The position numbers and the translations under genes were made by a program. The notes beneath the pieces were generated by a model that did no database searches, was not told the origin of the DNA, and worked only from the letters and a program-made list of their open reading frames with translations. A stretch of DNA of 64,000 bases from Steinernema hermaphroditum (taxonomy: Eukaryota; Nematoda; Chromadorea; Rhabditida; Steinernematidae): NCBI GenBank assembly GCA_030435675.1, contig CM059625.1, positions 17,794,001 through 17,858,000 of the forward strand, written 5' to 3'. This document shows, piece after piece, positions 29,856 through 40,834 of this stretch; position 1 is the stretch's first letter, and the number at the start of each line of letters is the position of its first letter.

Positions 29856-30797
29856 ATGGACTCTGTCCCATACCTCTTCTGCGACAATGTATTGGCATTG
29901 CTCGATCTTCGAAGGTGCGACTACGCCGAAATCGCCAAGAATCTTTCGGAGCCATGGGGCTCACTCGCCGCAAAGTACAGTAGAAACGTAGAGCATTTTT
30001 CCGTCTGGATTGTCGAAGCTGAAGGCTTTTGGTGGTGTAGTCTTTTCGAAAGTGACAGGGAAGCCGTTCGCAGCTACCCTAATTCTCTCGCCGACCTTCT
30101 ATCAATGGATCGTCGTTTTATAAGAATTACGGACATGTCTATCAGTTCGCAAGCTAACGACAAACGGACCTTCCCATGTTCAAAGGAAGAACTCACTCGA
30201 AAACTGCTCCCTTTTTTGGTTCTACATATGCGACAATCTTCGAGGATAGACTTAACGACGGAGTCCGCGGAGAAGACTGTAATTGCATGTATGGATGCAG
30301 TTCACCGCTGTTATAATTTCGCTTCCCTGCGTCTTCCTTTCTGGGGCCCAAAAAGCATCGAATTTCTTGCTGATCAGTTGAAAAACAACTCCAATCTTAA
30401 CAGCTTACAACTTCGCCCAAACTGGACAGCGAATAATGATCTAGAAGATCTTCTTGCTACATTCATAAACGAGCGGGAAGAACTGTGTGTCAGACTTATT
30501 CAAAAAAACCTGCAGTCACCGCTTAAAGTAACAATCAAAATAATCAAAGCTGCCTTTGATTCATGGACGAGATCGCATTATAGAAAATCGCTGTATCTTA
30601 GTGGAAGAATAGGTTTCACGCACGAAGAGTTAACCACTATGTCGTTAGCCCCGAATCTGAAGTTTTCTGAACAGGCCAAGGAGTTCGCTTCGAATCGACA
30701 ATCGTTTCGCTGGACAACAGCGGAGGGCTTGTTTATGGATGTGAATCTGAATCCCGGAATGAATACAGTCATTATAACAACTTCGGACCATATGTAG
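29856..30797 (+). CDS. Single-exon protein of an unrecognised, probably nematode-expanded family
   Basis: An uninterrupted frame of 313 aa starts MDSVPYLFCDNVLALLDL, a hydrophobic start followed by an alternating W/F-rich region (WGSLAAKY, FSVWIVEAEGFWWCSLF). The layout, with a short N-terminal helix motif and a C-terminal part resembling ligand-recognition halves, recalls the F-box-associated families expanded in nematodes, but I cannot see a real F-box. There is no signal peptide or membrane segment. A decayed copy lies at 45409-46117, and the 3' flank (to about 31004) is duplicated with it, so this is part of a duplicated genomic unit. The intact frame suggests this copy is functional or recently so. 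Function is not assigned. Confidence 0.6.
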   Translation: MDSVPYLFCDNVLALLDLRRCDYAEIAKNLSEPWGSLAAKYSRNVEHFSVWIVEAEGFWWCSLFESDREAVRSYPNSLADLLSMDRRFIRITDMSISSQANDKRTFPCSKEELTRKLLPFLVLHMRQSSRIDLTTESAEKTVIACMDAVHRCYNFASLRLPFWGPKSIEFLADQLKNNSNLNSLQLRPNWTANNDLEDLLATFINEREELCVRLIQKNLQSPLKVTIKIIKAAFDSWTRSHYRKSLYLSGRIGFTHEELTTMSLAPNLKFSEQAKEFASNRQSFRWTTAEGLFMDVNLNPGMNTVIITTSDHM

Positions 30798-31874
30798 TTT
30801 CCCATGTCTCAATGTATCGATTGTATTTCTCGTAAATGCCCGATCTGTGCTGTAGGCTTGCCAATTCCACTTAACAAAAATGTTAATATATATGCAACAT
30901 ATATGCAACAAATGTTCGCATAAATATCACCTGATATAAATATCAAAATATCACCTTCATTTCAGTGACCAAAACGTGTAATAACATTCATATGTACAGT
31001 TAAAGAATGCCTATCATAAGTGCGTATTGTGATATGTCGTATAACAACATTGTCCGCATGACACGACAATTCCACCCCAAATTTTTCTACCCCGACATTT
31101 CCACCCCGTCCTTTCCGCCCCGACAATTCCACCTGACAATTCGACAACTCTGGTTTTTAACAACAGGCGGCTCTGTGCAAGAAGTGTGGGGTAGGTATAA
31201 AACATGGAAATTGACATGGATATGGACATGTACGAGTGGTATAAAACATGGATGGACGGGAAAACATGGACAGGGTAATCGCGGCGGGACCCCATCCATG
31301 GACAGCCTTTTTTTCATTTTTTTTTACTTTTTTGCAATTTTCATTCATGAACAGTCATGGATCGTCATGGACAGCCCATGGACGGTCATGGATCGTCATG
31401 GGTAGCCTCAGGAACGTCATGGGTGGCCTCTAGAAGGGCATGGATAGCCTCCAGATCGTTATGAATCGTCATGGGTAGCCTGTGGATCGTCATGGGTAAC
31501 CTCTAGAAGGGCATGGGTAGTCTCTGGAACGGCATGGGTCGTCATGGGTAGCCTCTATGTAGAAGGGCATGGGTAGCCTTTAGATCGTTATGGGATGGTC
31601 ATGGACACTAAGTTAATAAGACAATTTTGCATAGGTGAAGTGTGGCTCTATGTAGTTGGAGTATTAATTGCAAGATTCCACAATTTAAGCAATACGTGGA
31701 GCCAAGGAAGGCATATAGATTATAGTACGTAAGTGACCTTCCTTGCTCTCTCCTTCTTTCAATGTTGGTGATGCCATTCCATTGTATTGGAACCATTTAT
31801 TCTTGATCAGTAGTTGGTCAATAAGTTTCTGCCATTTTTTTGGTCGATGAAAAAAAGACTTTTATGCAACAACA
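30798..31874. other. Repeat-rich intergenic stretch
   Basis: Contents in order: the duplicated 3' flank of the preceding gene (to about 31004), a C-rich low-complexity tract at about 31060-31160 built on CCCCGACAATTCCACC-type units, TATAAAACATGGA repeats at 31195-31260, and the minisatellite at 31350-31610. No gene is seen. Confidence 0.5.
31350..31610. repeat. Degenerate minisatellite based on CATGGGTAGCCTCTAGAAGG
   Basis: Short units combining CATGG(A/G)TAGCCT, CTAGAAGGG and GATCGTCATGG recur about a dozen times with variable order and spacing. The frames are not conserved, so it is not coding. Confidence 0.7.
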
Positions 31875-32336
31875 TCAAGCAACAATATATTCACCGTTGT
31901 TGCTCACGACCTGCTCCCACTGATCCACCAGCTGATCGATTCTTATTCTCAAAAAATCGGCAGGTCGGCTGGAGTCGAAGAAGTTGCTGATCCAGGTTTG
32001 GAGCTCATCGTAAATTTTGAATGAAACACCCCTCACATGGTTTGACAGCGAGCGGATCAGATGATAGCCCGCTGGTGCTAAGCCTCGAGAATACGGTGGA
32101 TGTGGAAAAATCTCCCACTTTAGGTCTTGGAGTGCGGTCCTGACGACTTTCACAATTTGCGGGTGGGTGCTCTGGTGCAGAAGGATTGCTTGCACCTCAT
32201 GATTCGAGCTTTTATTTTGGATTGCATGGTTCAAATGATGCAACTGGGCTATGTACAAGTTGTGATGGCAGGTCTTGTTCCGCTGCAGCATATCCCACTG
32301 TAGCAACCCTTCACAATCCCACCATACAGAGGTCAT
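31875..32336 (-). pseudogene. Mariner transposase relic, C-terminal part
   Basis: The 153-codon open fragment carries mariner landmarks in order: VWWDCEGLL near its start, a PHPPYSRGLAP segment where functional elements have PHPPYSPDLAPSDYH with the second and third catalytic residues, then YHLIRSL and a C-terminal DQWEQVVSNNGEY. The DD(34)D catalytic pattern is degraded: the aspartate in SPDLAP is Gly here. Only the C-terminal half is present. The 5' half is missing where retrotransposon sequence begins, which suggests that the retroelement inserted into it or replaced it. A possible terminal repeat lies near 31808-31830 (TTGGTCAATAAGTTTCTGCC). Confidence 0.85.
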
Positions 32337-32339
32337 TGC

Positions 32340-35300
32340 GTTGCTCTACACTAGCTCGGTAACAGTTTTTCTTTTCTGGAGCGACGCACTCTTTTCTTTC
32401 TTTCTTATTGTCAAACGGGCAGCACTTCTCATCGCCTGTTTCAATCCTGTACAAGAAGCGACGCATGCCCCGAGCAGCTTCCGTCGCACTTTGACCGCGA
32501 CGGAAGTCAAAGAAAGCACCTGCCGCAAATGGTTCTTTTTACCTCCTGAAACTCCATCTGGATATCCTGAAAGTCAGACACAGTGTGGCTATAAAATAAA
32601 AAGTGTTACAGCGCTATTCATTCCCCTGTCTGTCGTGGTGGTGAGCGGTCGGGCCTCTCCGCAGCTCTCATCTAGACAGCGGGGGCTAGACTCAGAAGCA
32701 TTGGAACCGCAGAGTCTAGTAATGTTCCACCCCCGCCAAGTCCCTCGCGTTGTGCTGGGGACTCTCAACGTACGCCGACTGGCTTCAACGCCACGCCTCG
32801 TCGAGCTGCAGAAGGAGAAGACCAACCTGGATGTCGTCGCCCTCACCGAACTGAGATGGAACAACTTTGGCGCAATGGACCTGGAGGATTCCGACTACTG
32901 CTTCTTCTACGCCGGACCAGAAGACAGCACAAGAACCTCTGGCACTGGATTCCTGGTGAAGAAACAGCTGAAGCCCAATATCCGACAGTTCCACCAAGTT
33001 GCACCAAGGATCTCCCGACTGGACCTCCAGTTCGATGACCAAGTGCTGCGCCTCTACTCTGTGTATGCGCCAGCAACGGGTAGCCGAAGACCAGAAGATG
33101 ATGATGAAGAAGATGACGACGAAGAAGACGACTATGAAGCGTTTCTGGAAGTGATCCGGGCGGAACTGCGCCACGTTGGTATGCCGATAGGAGCAAGCTG
33201 GGGTGCCAACGTTGGTGGATCGGGATCTTCCTATCGATTAAGGATTTTCCCTGTTCTGCTCGGTGATCTGAACGCGAAGATGGGCCGAAGAAGAGACGAG
33301 ACCGAAGAAGCAGTCGGGATCCACGGATATGGCGACCGAAACCGGCGAGGACAACTTCTCGTCGACCTGTGCGAAGACTTCCGCCTCCGGTCGGTGAACT
33401 CCTACTTCAAAGCCCGACCAGGACGCAAGTGTACCTGGATGTCGCCGAATGGAACGTCGAAGAACTGCATCGATTACATTCTGGCACCACGAGGCATCCA
33501 GTTCAGAAGCTCAAGCGTCCTCGGCTCTTACAACGCGGGCTCGGACCATCGGATTCTGCGAGCAGTGATCCAACCTCCAACAACGAGGCTCTGGAGAGAA
33601 GATCAGTCAACGATGAAAAAGAAGACTTTGAACCGGGATCTCTTCAAGATGGCCATTGCTATGAATCCGCCAAGAATCCACACGGAGACGCCGGCAGGAT
33701 ACGAAGAGATGATCGGCTACATCAAAGAAGTCGCACGACTCGCTGAAGAAGAAGAAGAGAAGAAGAATCGACTGAAGCCAAGCACTGAAGAGCTCCTACG
33801 ACAACGACACACGGTTCGGAGACGCCAAACGACCGCAAGAGATCGAATTGCCCTCACGGAGCTCTACAAGCTGATCCGCCGTGAGGTGCGAAACGATATA
33901 AACGAACATCACCGTCGACTGGTCGAAGAAGCCGTGATGAGCTGTAAGGGGCTCAGGAAGATACGAGGCGAAGTCGCGACCGGCAGAAGAAGAATCATTC
34001 AACTGCGCGACAAGAATGGGAACCTGTGCTCGACGAAGGCGGAACTTCGAGAAGTCGTCCAGGAATTCTACGAAGATCTGTACGCCTCCAGTACAAACGT
34101 CGAGTATGAAGCCTCCGAAGAGCCAGAAGAATATCCAGAAATCTTGCCGGAAGAAGTAGAAGAAGCGATGAAGAAGATGAGGACCGGAAGAAGCCCAGGG
34201 ATGGACAAGGCTACGGTTGAAATGCTGAAACTTGCGAAAGACAGTATTCTCGGCCCTCTGACCGGAATCCTGAACTGGTGCCTTAGAAACTGTGAGGTTC
34301 CCGATAAGATGGCCGACGCGTCGACGATCCTACTGTTCAAGAAGGGAGATCCGATGAAGCTGAAGAACTACAGGCCGATCTCCTTGCTCTCCGCAGTGTA
34401 TAAGACCCTAACCAAGGTGATTGTCACACGGATTGAGCGGATTTTGGATGCCGAGCAGCCGGAAGAGCAAGCAGGATTCCGAAGAAACTACTCCACCGTC
34501 GACCACCTGCAAGCCGTCAACCTTCTGGTGGAGAAGACACGCGAATACCGAATACCGCTGTTCATCGCTTTCATCGATTTTGAGAAGGCGTTCGACTCCG
34601 TAGAAAACAACGCTGTATGGAACGCGATCAAGCGCCAAGGAGTTCCGGCTGCGATCATCAATCTGCTGCGGAAGATTTATGATCAGGCCGCGTCATACGT
34701 CCAACTTGGAGAAGAACAGGTGCAGATCAAGATCCAGAGAGGAGTCCGCCAGGGCGATACCATAAGCCCGAAACTCTTCACGGCAACGCTCGAAGAAGTA
34801 TTCAGAAAGCTCGACTGGGAAGACTTCGGGATCAACATCAACGGTACGAAGCTCTCGAATCTCCGATTTGCAGACGATATCGCGTTGATCGCCAGCACGG
34901 AAGAAGAGCTGCAGCAGATGGTGTCCGAACTCGACGAAGCTTCTCGAAGAAGCGGCCTGAGAATGAACAAGGAGAAGACGAAGATTCTGGCCACAGAGGA
35001 AGCGTCGATTCATCTGAACGGAGAAGAAATCGAACAAGTAGAAGCCTTCACCTACCTAGGACAAGAAGTCAGACTGAGGAGAGACCACTACAAGGAGATC
35101 ACCCGAAGAATCCAGAGCGGATGGAACGTCTTCCGACGATACAAAGACTTCCTAACCTCCAGAAGTGTCCTGATGCGATGGAAACGAAGACTCTTCGACC
35201 AGTGCGTTCTTCCCGCCATGCTCTATGGATCCGAAACCTGATCCCTCACGAAGTCAGCGAGGAAGAGGCTTGCGACCGCTCAACGACGGATGGAAAGGCG

Positions 35301-35640
35301 AATGGTCGGAGTCCGTCTAATAGACAGGAAGAGAAACGAGTGGCTCCGAGGCGTCACGAAGGTGAAGGACATCGACGAAGCCTCAAGAAGACGAAAATGG
35401 AACTTCGCCTGGAAGATGGCGAACGGAAGCCCGGAAAAATGGTCAAGCCGACTAGAGGAATGGCGCCCACCCGTGAAGAGGCCTCTCGGAAGACCGCGGA
35501 CCCGATGGAGTGATGAGTTCACGAAGCAACTGTGCAGCAAACGATGGCGACACCGAGCACAAGAAGAAGCCAAGCAGCGTTGGTTAGATTTGGGGTGCGA
35601 CAACATGTAATATGTTAGATTTCGTAAATAAATTCGTAAA
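32340..35640 (+). mobile_element. RTE-type non-LTR retrotransposon, nearly full length
   Basis: The element has a 5' segment from about 32340, one long open reading frame with endonuclease then reverse transcriptase, and a short A/T-rich 3' end (GTAAATAAATTCGTAAATA near 35620). Its GC- and GA-rich codon use differs sharply from neighbouring genes. Boundaries are approximate and no target-site duplication could be fixed. A homologous RT fragment lies at 46200-46390 on the other strand. Confidence 0.9.
32722..35610 (+). pseudogene. RTE polyprotein: APE endonuclease and reverse transcriptase, one in-frame stop
   Basis: From the ATG at 32722 there are 839 codons, a TGA at 35239-35241, then about 122 more codons in the same frame to TAA at 35608-35610. 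The endonuclease occupies about residues 10-295: GTLNVR, LTELRW, YSVYAPATGS, GDLNAKMG, and a final GSDHR. An acidic insertion DDDEEDDDEEDD interrupts it near residue 125. The reverse transcriptase follows: FKKGD, NYRPISLLSAVYK, AGFR, FIDFEKAFDSV, RGVRQGDTISPKLF, and catalytic LRFADDIALIA near residue 717. The thumb-like YLGQEVR and a C-terminal RPLGRPRTRW segment complete it. The stop sits where related elements have a tryptophan codon after YGSET. Apart from this change the frame looks intact, so the copy is young. The encoded frame is also open upstream to 32275, but that part overlaps the mariner relic and is unlikely to be translated. Confidence 0.9.
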
Positions 35641-35793
35641 TACAGCGCTATTGTAGAGCAGAGATAGCTCTTTCAAACGATATGCTACAATTCGCAGCAC
35701 AAAAAAAAAAATACCAAAAAACTCTAGATTGAAAAAACGGCAGGAACCTATTGACCAACCCAATATACCGAGAAGATATCCAAGATATTTATT

Positions 35794-36720
35794 GGGTTGG
35801 TCCATTGAAAATGTCGGATGATTTAAGTAGGAGTTTCTTAACATATATGCATGCCTATCATTCCCGGTCTTGACTATTTGACTGAACAACGGCAGCCCAC
35901 TTCTCGGGTAAAAGCCGGATCCCTTATTCATAGAACACAAGGGGTTTGGGGACGAAAAATGTTTTGGTCCAATTTTCGACCTCTTTCTTTTATTTTGATC
36001 GGTTCTCTCTGATATCGTCATTTGTGGAAGAACGCAGATCATTATAAGATAGAGCGGAGAGAGTTCTATAAGAGCAGCAAAATGCGAATCTCTCAGCTCA
36101 AGGTGAAGAGCCATTATTGAGGTGAATTTGAAAAGATGCGGCCTCGGGTAGTCGGACTTTTCGTGAATCCAAGGGTCACTTTTTCAATATTTGGCCTATG
36201 TTTCTTTAAAGTTGAAATGACCTCGTAGAGTCGCTATGTGGGCATGACAGCTATGAGTGATAGCTACCTGCTGCATATCCCCGTTCCCTGTTATAGTACT
36301 TAACCAGTTGAAAATATTGGAGTCAACAGAACATGGTGATCCGAAAAGGCCATCGTTTTGAGATTAGCTCATGATGTGATGTATGGCGAACACAGCGATA
36401 GGTGCATTTGGTAGGTAAGACCTAACGATGTACATGGTTGAGGGCAGTCGATGTACATCACACAATCAATACCATAGGAAACCCGTACATTACTTCGCAT
36501 TTCGCCATCTCTAGGTGCCACAAAAATGGTCATCGCCACAGAATAGGCCTCCAAGATCAACAGGAATGTAATGAACAAGTCGCCAATCATAATGTGAGGA
36601 GATAATTAACTGTACTCAACGACGTATGCATAGGTTTGGTCATGGGAGTAAACATTTCAAAAATAAACGATGTTTACACTATCCGACATTTTCAATGGAT
36701 CAACCCAATATGTACTACAT
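35794..36720 (-). repeat. Unclassified dispersed repeat, inverted copy A
   Basis: Read on the minus strand, this segment begins GGGTTGATCCATTGAAAATG at 36720. It aligns over hundreds of bases with copy B at 36930-37740, in inverted orientation, including TTCGGATCACCATGTTC, GGTTAAGTACTATAA(C/T)AGGGAACGGGGA and AAAGAGGTCGAAAATT(A/G)GACC. It contains fragments of open frame but no domain I recognise. Confidence 0.75.
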
Positions 36721-36785
36721 GACAGCCTTAAAGGACAAAAAGAACTTGGTTCTATTAGGGAGAAGTGACCAAAATGGTATCTATT

Positions 36786-38254
36786 AGGTCGTTCCACTGA
36801 AAGTGTCCCTTTTTTAAAATGACAATTAATTATTACCTGTAACCCAAGGCATCTGAGCAATAGACACAATGGTATTCAAGCACCTTAGCTGCCCGTCCAT
36901 CTTGTCTACGTGCCCCTACTTACAGTTATTGTGTTGATGCATTGAGAATGAGCCCCTTGGTAAACACAATTTATTTTTACAATATTTACTCATGGGGCAT
37001 AATTGATTGGTGCGTTCTTGAGTACATCTGACTTTCACCCTACACCATTATTGGCGGCTTGTCCGTTACATTCCTCTTGATGTTGGAGGTCTATTTTATT
37101 TTTATGATCATTTTTTAGCACCTCGAAATGGCGAAATGCGAGTTGATGTATGGACTTTCTATGGTAGCATTTGTGTGATGTACGGTGAATGCCTTCTACC
37201 ACGTACATCCTTGGTTCTTGCCTATTGAATGCACCTACCGCTGCGGTCGTCATATATCACAGCATGGGCTAATTCAAAAAGATGGCCGTTTCGGATCACC
37301 ATGTTCCATTAACTCCAATGTTTTCAAATGGTTAAGTACTATAATAGGGAACGGGGACATGCAGCTGATAGCCATCGCTCTCAGCTATCATGCCCACATA
37401 GTGACTTCACGAGCTCATTCCTACTTTAAGGAAAAAGAGGCCAAATGTAGAAAAAATGGCCCTTGTATTCCTAAAAAATACGACTCTCCGAGGCCCTGTA
37501 TTTCCAAGTTCACCTCCACAAAGGCTCTACATTTTGAGCTGAGAGTCTCCTGTTTGCTGATCGTGTAGAGCTCTCTTAGCTCTATCTTACTGTCATCTGT
37601 ACGCGTCCGTAAATGAAGATATCAGAGAAAGCCACTGAGAATATGGTGAAGAGGTCGAAAATTAGACCAAAACCATTTTTCGATTTTAAACCTCGGTTAC
37701 TCTACGAACGAGGAATCCGAATGTTGGCCATAAAGTGGGCTGAAGTTGTTGATGCTAACGGCGAATACCTTGATTAGATTGTGTGCCTTTTTGGTAATAA
37801 ATATCTACTTTTAAAAAGGCTCATTCATTATGCATCAACCTAATAGTTAAATCAGCAAGAAAGTTTAGTTACTTTGCAGACTGCTGCTTTTTGACCAAAT
37901 TTTTAATCTTCTTGAAATTTACTCTTACTGTGCCATTACAAGATGAGACCGATATATGCGCTGGGAAGCTAATGGCCTGCTGTAAGCGCAGCTGAGACAG
38001 CATACCGCCTATCAAGTAAATAGTCCTGCGGAGAAGACATTGAATGTGCTCCGATTGCCAGATGGTGCTTCGCGGACCGTGAACATAAAAGGATTCAAAG
38101 AAAACGGAAAACATGTAGGAAGAGCCATGGGGACGCGCAGTCTTAAGAGGTAATCTATCACTAATACGAACGCACTAACCCATCTGATCCCAGAATCACA
38201 CAATGCTAAAGTACGCAAAAACAAAAGAGGGACATTTTCAGTGGAACGGCCTAA
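36786..38254. mobile_element. Probable non-autonomous DNA element with 30-bp terminal inverted repeats
   Basis: The left end TTAGGTCGTTCCACTGAAAGTGTCCC at 36786 is matched, inverted, by GGGACATTTTCAGTGGAACGGCCTAA ending at 38254, with three mismatches in 26. The 1.47-kb interior contains repeat copy B and no intact transposase. Confidence 0.6.
36930..37740 (+). repeat. Unclassified dispersed repeat, copy B
   Basis: This is the direct-orientation partner of copy A. Together they form a large imperfect palindrome with a spacer of about 210 bp. The start TGCATTGAGAATGAGCCCCTTGG corresponds to TGCATTGAAAATGGGACACTTGG in the third copy at 39047. Confidence 0.75.
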
Positions 38255-38446
38255 TAGTTTGACAAAATGGTATTTAGATTGACAAAACTGAATTGGGATT
38301 GACACAATTAAATTTCACTGATAAAACGATGCTAGGACTTTTGCGCCACCGACATTTCCGCTACTTTTTTTCAGCCACTTTTTAGGTCTCACCATGAAAA
38401 GTCTTTCAGCTTAAACCCTTTTAATTTTAAACGGAGACTATGCAAA

Positions 38447-38990
38447 CATGTTGTGTATCGCGCTGGCTGGATTTCAATTCATAGGCATAGTCCTAAGCCG
38501 GAGCCTAAGCCAAGCCGGCGTTTGCCGCAACCAGTACGAGTACGAGCCACATATTCATTTTTGTACATGGGTTAACATCCAGGTTTGGATTAGGCTTCGG
38601 CTTAAACTTAAGCCTGTTGATTTAAAGCGAGCCGTGTAGTCGTACTGGCTGCGGCAAACGGCTTGGCTCCGACTTGGCTCTTTGGCTCCGTCTTAGGCCT
38701 ATGGGTTAAAATCGATCCAGCACGATATTTGGTGGTTTTGGCTGTTTGGCGCTTTCTGTTCCGGCAATTTTGTCTTTGGCGGTTTTCGTACGCAACATTT
38801 TCATCAGAACACAACACAAATCTGAACACAACGTGTGGCGCAAATGTCGGTAACGCAAATATCCGGGCACCGTTTAAATGAGAGAGCGCTATCACTTTTT
38901 TCATACCGTCGCCTAGATATTTAAAGCTGCGAGCGAGCCGGAGGCGCGTACCGCATTCATTTTTGCGCATATGCAGGGTGGCGCAAAAGT
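38447..38990. repeat. Palindromic repeat related to the foldback core at 58.7-59.05 kb
   Basis: Inverted arms around 38480-38530 and 38640-38705 share CATAGGC/GCCTATG, AAGCCGGAGCC-like units and GTTTGCCGCA(A)CCAGTACGA with its reverse. The segment 38860-38970 (TCACTTTTTTCATACCGTCG, TAGATATTTAAAGCTGCGAG, GCATTCATTTTTGCG) recurs at 58790-58875 with modest divergence, so both belong to one repeat family. Confidence 0.7.
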
Positions 38991-39046
38991 TCTGCAACGC
39001 ATTTCAAAATGTGTTTTTGGGGCTGATTTTTTTATTTTTAAGTTAT

Positions 39047-39300
39047 TGGGTTGGTGCATTGAAAATGGGACACTTGGAAAACATTAATTTTCTTCGGCAT
39101 ATTTACACTTGCGGCAAAACTGACTGGTGCGTTGTTGAGTACAACGATCTCTCACACCACACTATGATTGGCCAGTTCTCCATTACATTTTTCCTGATGT
39201 TAGAGGTTTGTTCTCATTTGATGGTCATTTTTTGGCACCTGGAGATGGCGAAATACAAAGTGATGTACGGACTTCCTATGGTATTCATTGTGTGATGGAC
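39047..39300 (+). repeat. Unclassified dispersed repeat, third copy
   Basis: Begins TTGGGTTGGTGCATTGAAAATG and continues parallel to copy B through GACTGGTGCGTT, GATTGGCCAGTTC, TTTTTTGGCACCT, GGCGAAAT and TGTGTGATG. It is truncated after about 250 bp. Immediately 5' (38980-39020) is a GGCGCAAAAGTTCTGCAA end that resembles the terminal repeat of the Tc1/mariner element at 43748. Confidence 0.7.
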
Positions 39301-40714
39301 GGTGACTGCCCCGTGCAGCTCATCCAGTGACAGCCTCGTGGTATTGAGCGCCGGATGCGCCAATACATGCATCCTGCACGCAAAAGCTGTGCACACCTGA
39401 TGACACCTCCTGTGTACCGGAGACATGACGTAGTCAGGCCTAAGCTCAGTATCTCCTCATGGTGTAAGAGAGTTGGTGCGCGCATGAACTCATATTGCAG
39501 CCGGCAGTCTAAGTAGTTGATACTCCCCATGTGCCCAGAGCACAACTGGACAAAAGTATACATTATACTGGGCTATGGTGTGTACCTGGCTGTGTACCAC
39601 ATACTGTGTACTACCTACAAAGTGATGGTAGCCCGCATCCTAGCGCGTCGAACGCACTTCCCCACACGTGCACACCACACCACTCGGCAGGTTTTTTAAA
39701 TTCATCTTAGGTCGCGGGATGTCAACAAAACAAGTTCAAAATTTGGATCAGCGGTGAAATCGGTCTCGACACGATTCGCCTGTCGGAGATGCGATGGATT
39801 TCTCCCATCTTCCACGACCTTCTATACAGACTTTAAATAGCCTTGTATTGTCTATATTGTTTACTCCCTCGAGTGGGTGTAGCATAAACGGTTGTGTTAC
39901 ATCCCTCTCTCTCTCTATTGTTGAACAGGTTGGTCGACCTGTCAACCCCCATTTCAGATCTCCCCGACAAGACCCGCGTGGCGCTCTTCGGAGTAAAGGC
40001 GAGCCGGTGGAGCACTCCACATATTTCCATCGCCCGTGGGGGCAGGGGAGGTGCAGGGTGAAGTGTTTGTAAAAGCGTTTTTGTTTGTTCTTGCATCTTT
40101 TCTATGACTTCCACTCATGTAACGCGCATTCCTATTATTCCGATGGCCAGAGCTGTCTGTGGTATTGGGCCATAGGCGCATGGGTCCGATCTAGCATCAA
40201 TATCCTTGGTCCTATACGGCAGAACTGGCGAAACTGCTGTTGTAGACTCTGACTGAGGAGGAAACCCTTTCCAGAAAATCCATAGTTAAAAAGTAAAAGC
40301 TAGCTGAAAGAGTACTGAACGAAGTCAACTACACCGCTCGCTTCGTATTAGTTGTGGTGACTACCAGACACCACAGTTACTGCGTAGATCGTTAAAATAC
40401 TGATACAGTATAAAATTAAGTATAAAAAAAAGCACAAAACCACAGGAAGCCGTGCATCTCAACAACTCTCCCACCTACCTATGGACATGGTATCTACGGT
40501 ATTTTTCTTAGTTTCTTACTTTCGGTGTAGTGTTTCAACACTATCACAGAAAAAAGTCACTGGTTTGACTTTTCTGGCAGTTAGGGTCAAGGCTCAAAAA
40601 AGAGAACAATTAGACAAGCGTCAAATGGTGTCTGCATGGAAATGTCAACTATGGACAGCTGATTAACTGATTAGAAATCAGCGACTCTCGGTGCAGTCGA
40701 AAAAAGAACGAATC

Positions 40715-40770
40715 TGTCAATTCGGGAGGACGCCCTCGACTGTTTCTGCACTCCTCCATACAGTGTCAAT
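40715..40770 (+). promoter_or_regulatory. Two vitellogenin promoter element 1 (VPE1) motifs
   Basis: TGTCAAT occurs at 40715-40721 and again at 40764-40770, 65-120 bp upstream of the start codon at 40835. In Caenorhabditis vit genes this heptamer (VPE1) recurs in the proximal promoter. No exact VPE2 GATA-type CTGATAA is present; near matches (CTGATTA, CTGATAC) occur further upstream. Confidence 0.65.
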
Positions 40771-40834
40771 CACGGAAACGATCCTATACTTAAGGAAGTC
40801 ATGCCACTTGGAAGATATTCAGAACTGAGTCGCC

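Larger units (their letters stand above)
35641..40834. other. Gene-free repeat region, about 5.2 kb
   Basis: This is filled by the inverted repeat pair at 35.8-37.8 kb, a TIR-bounded unit at 36786-38254, a palindromic repeat at 38447-38990, a third repeat copy at 39047-39300, and single-copy-looking AT-rich sequence. The last 400 bp is the vitellogenin promoter. Minus-strand frames at 39748-40181 look like fragments of a dispersed repeat rather than a gene. Confidence 0.55.

Noticed and set aside
32785..33196. Minus-strand frames opposite the RTE endonuclease
   Set aside because: Mirror frames of a GA-rich coding region; no independent support.
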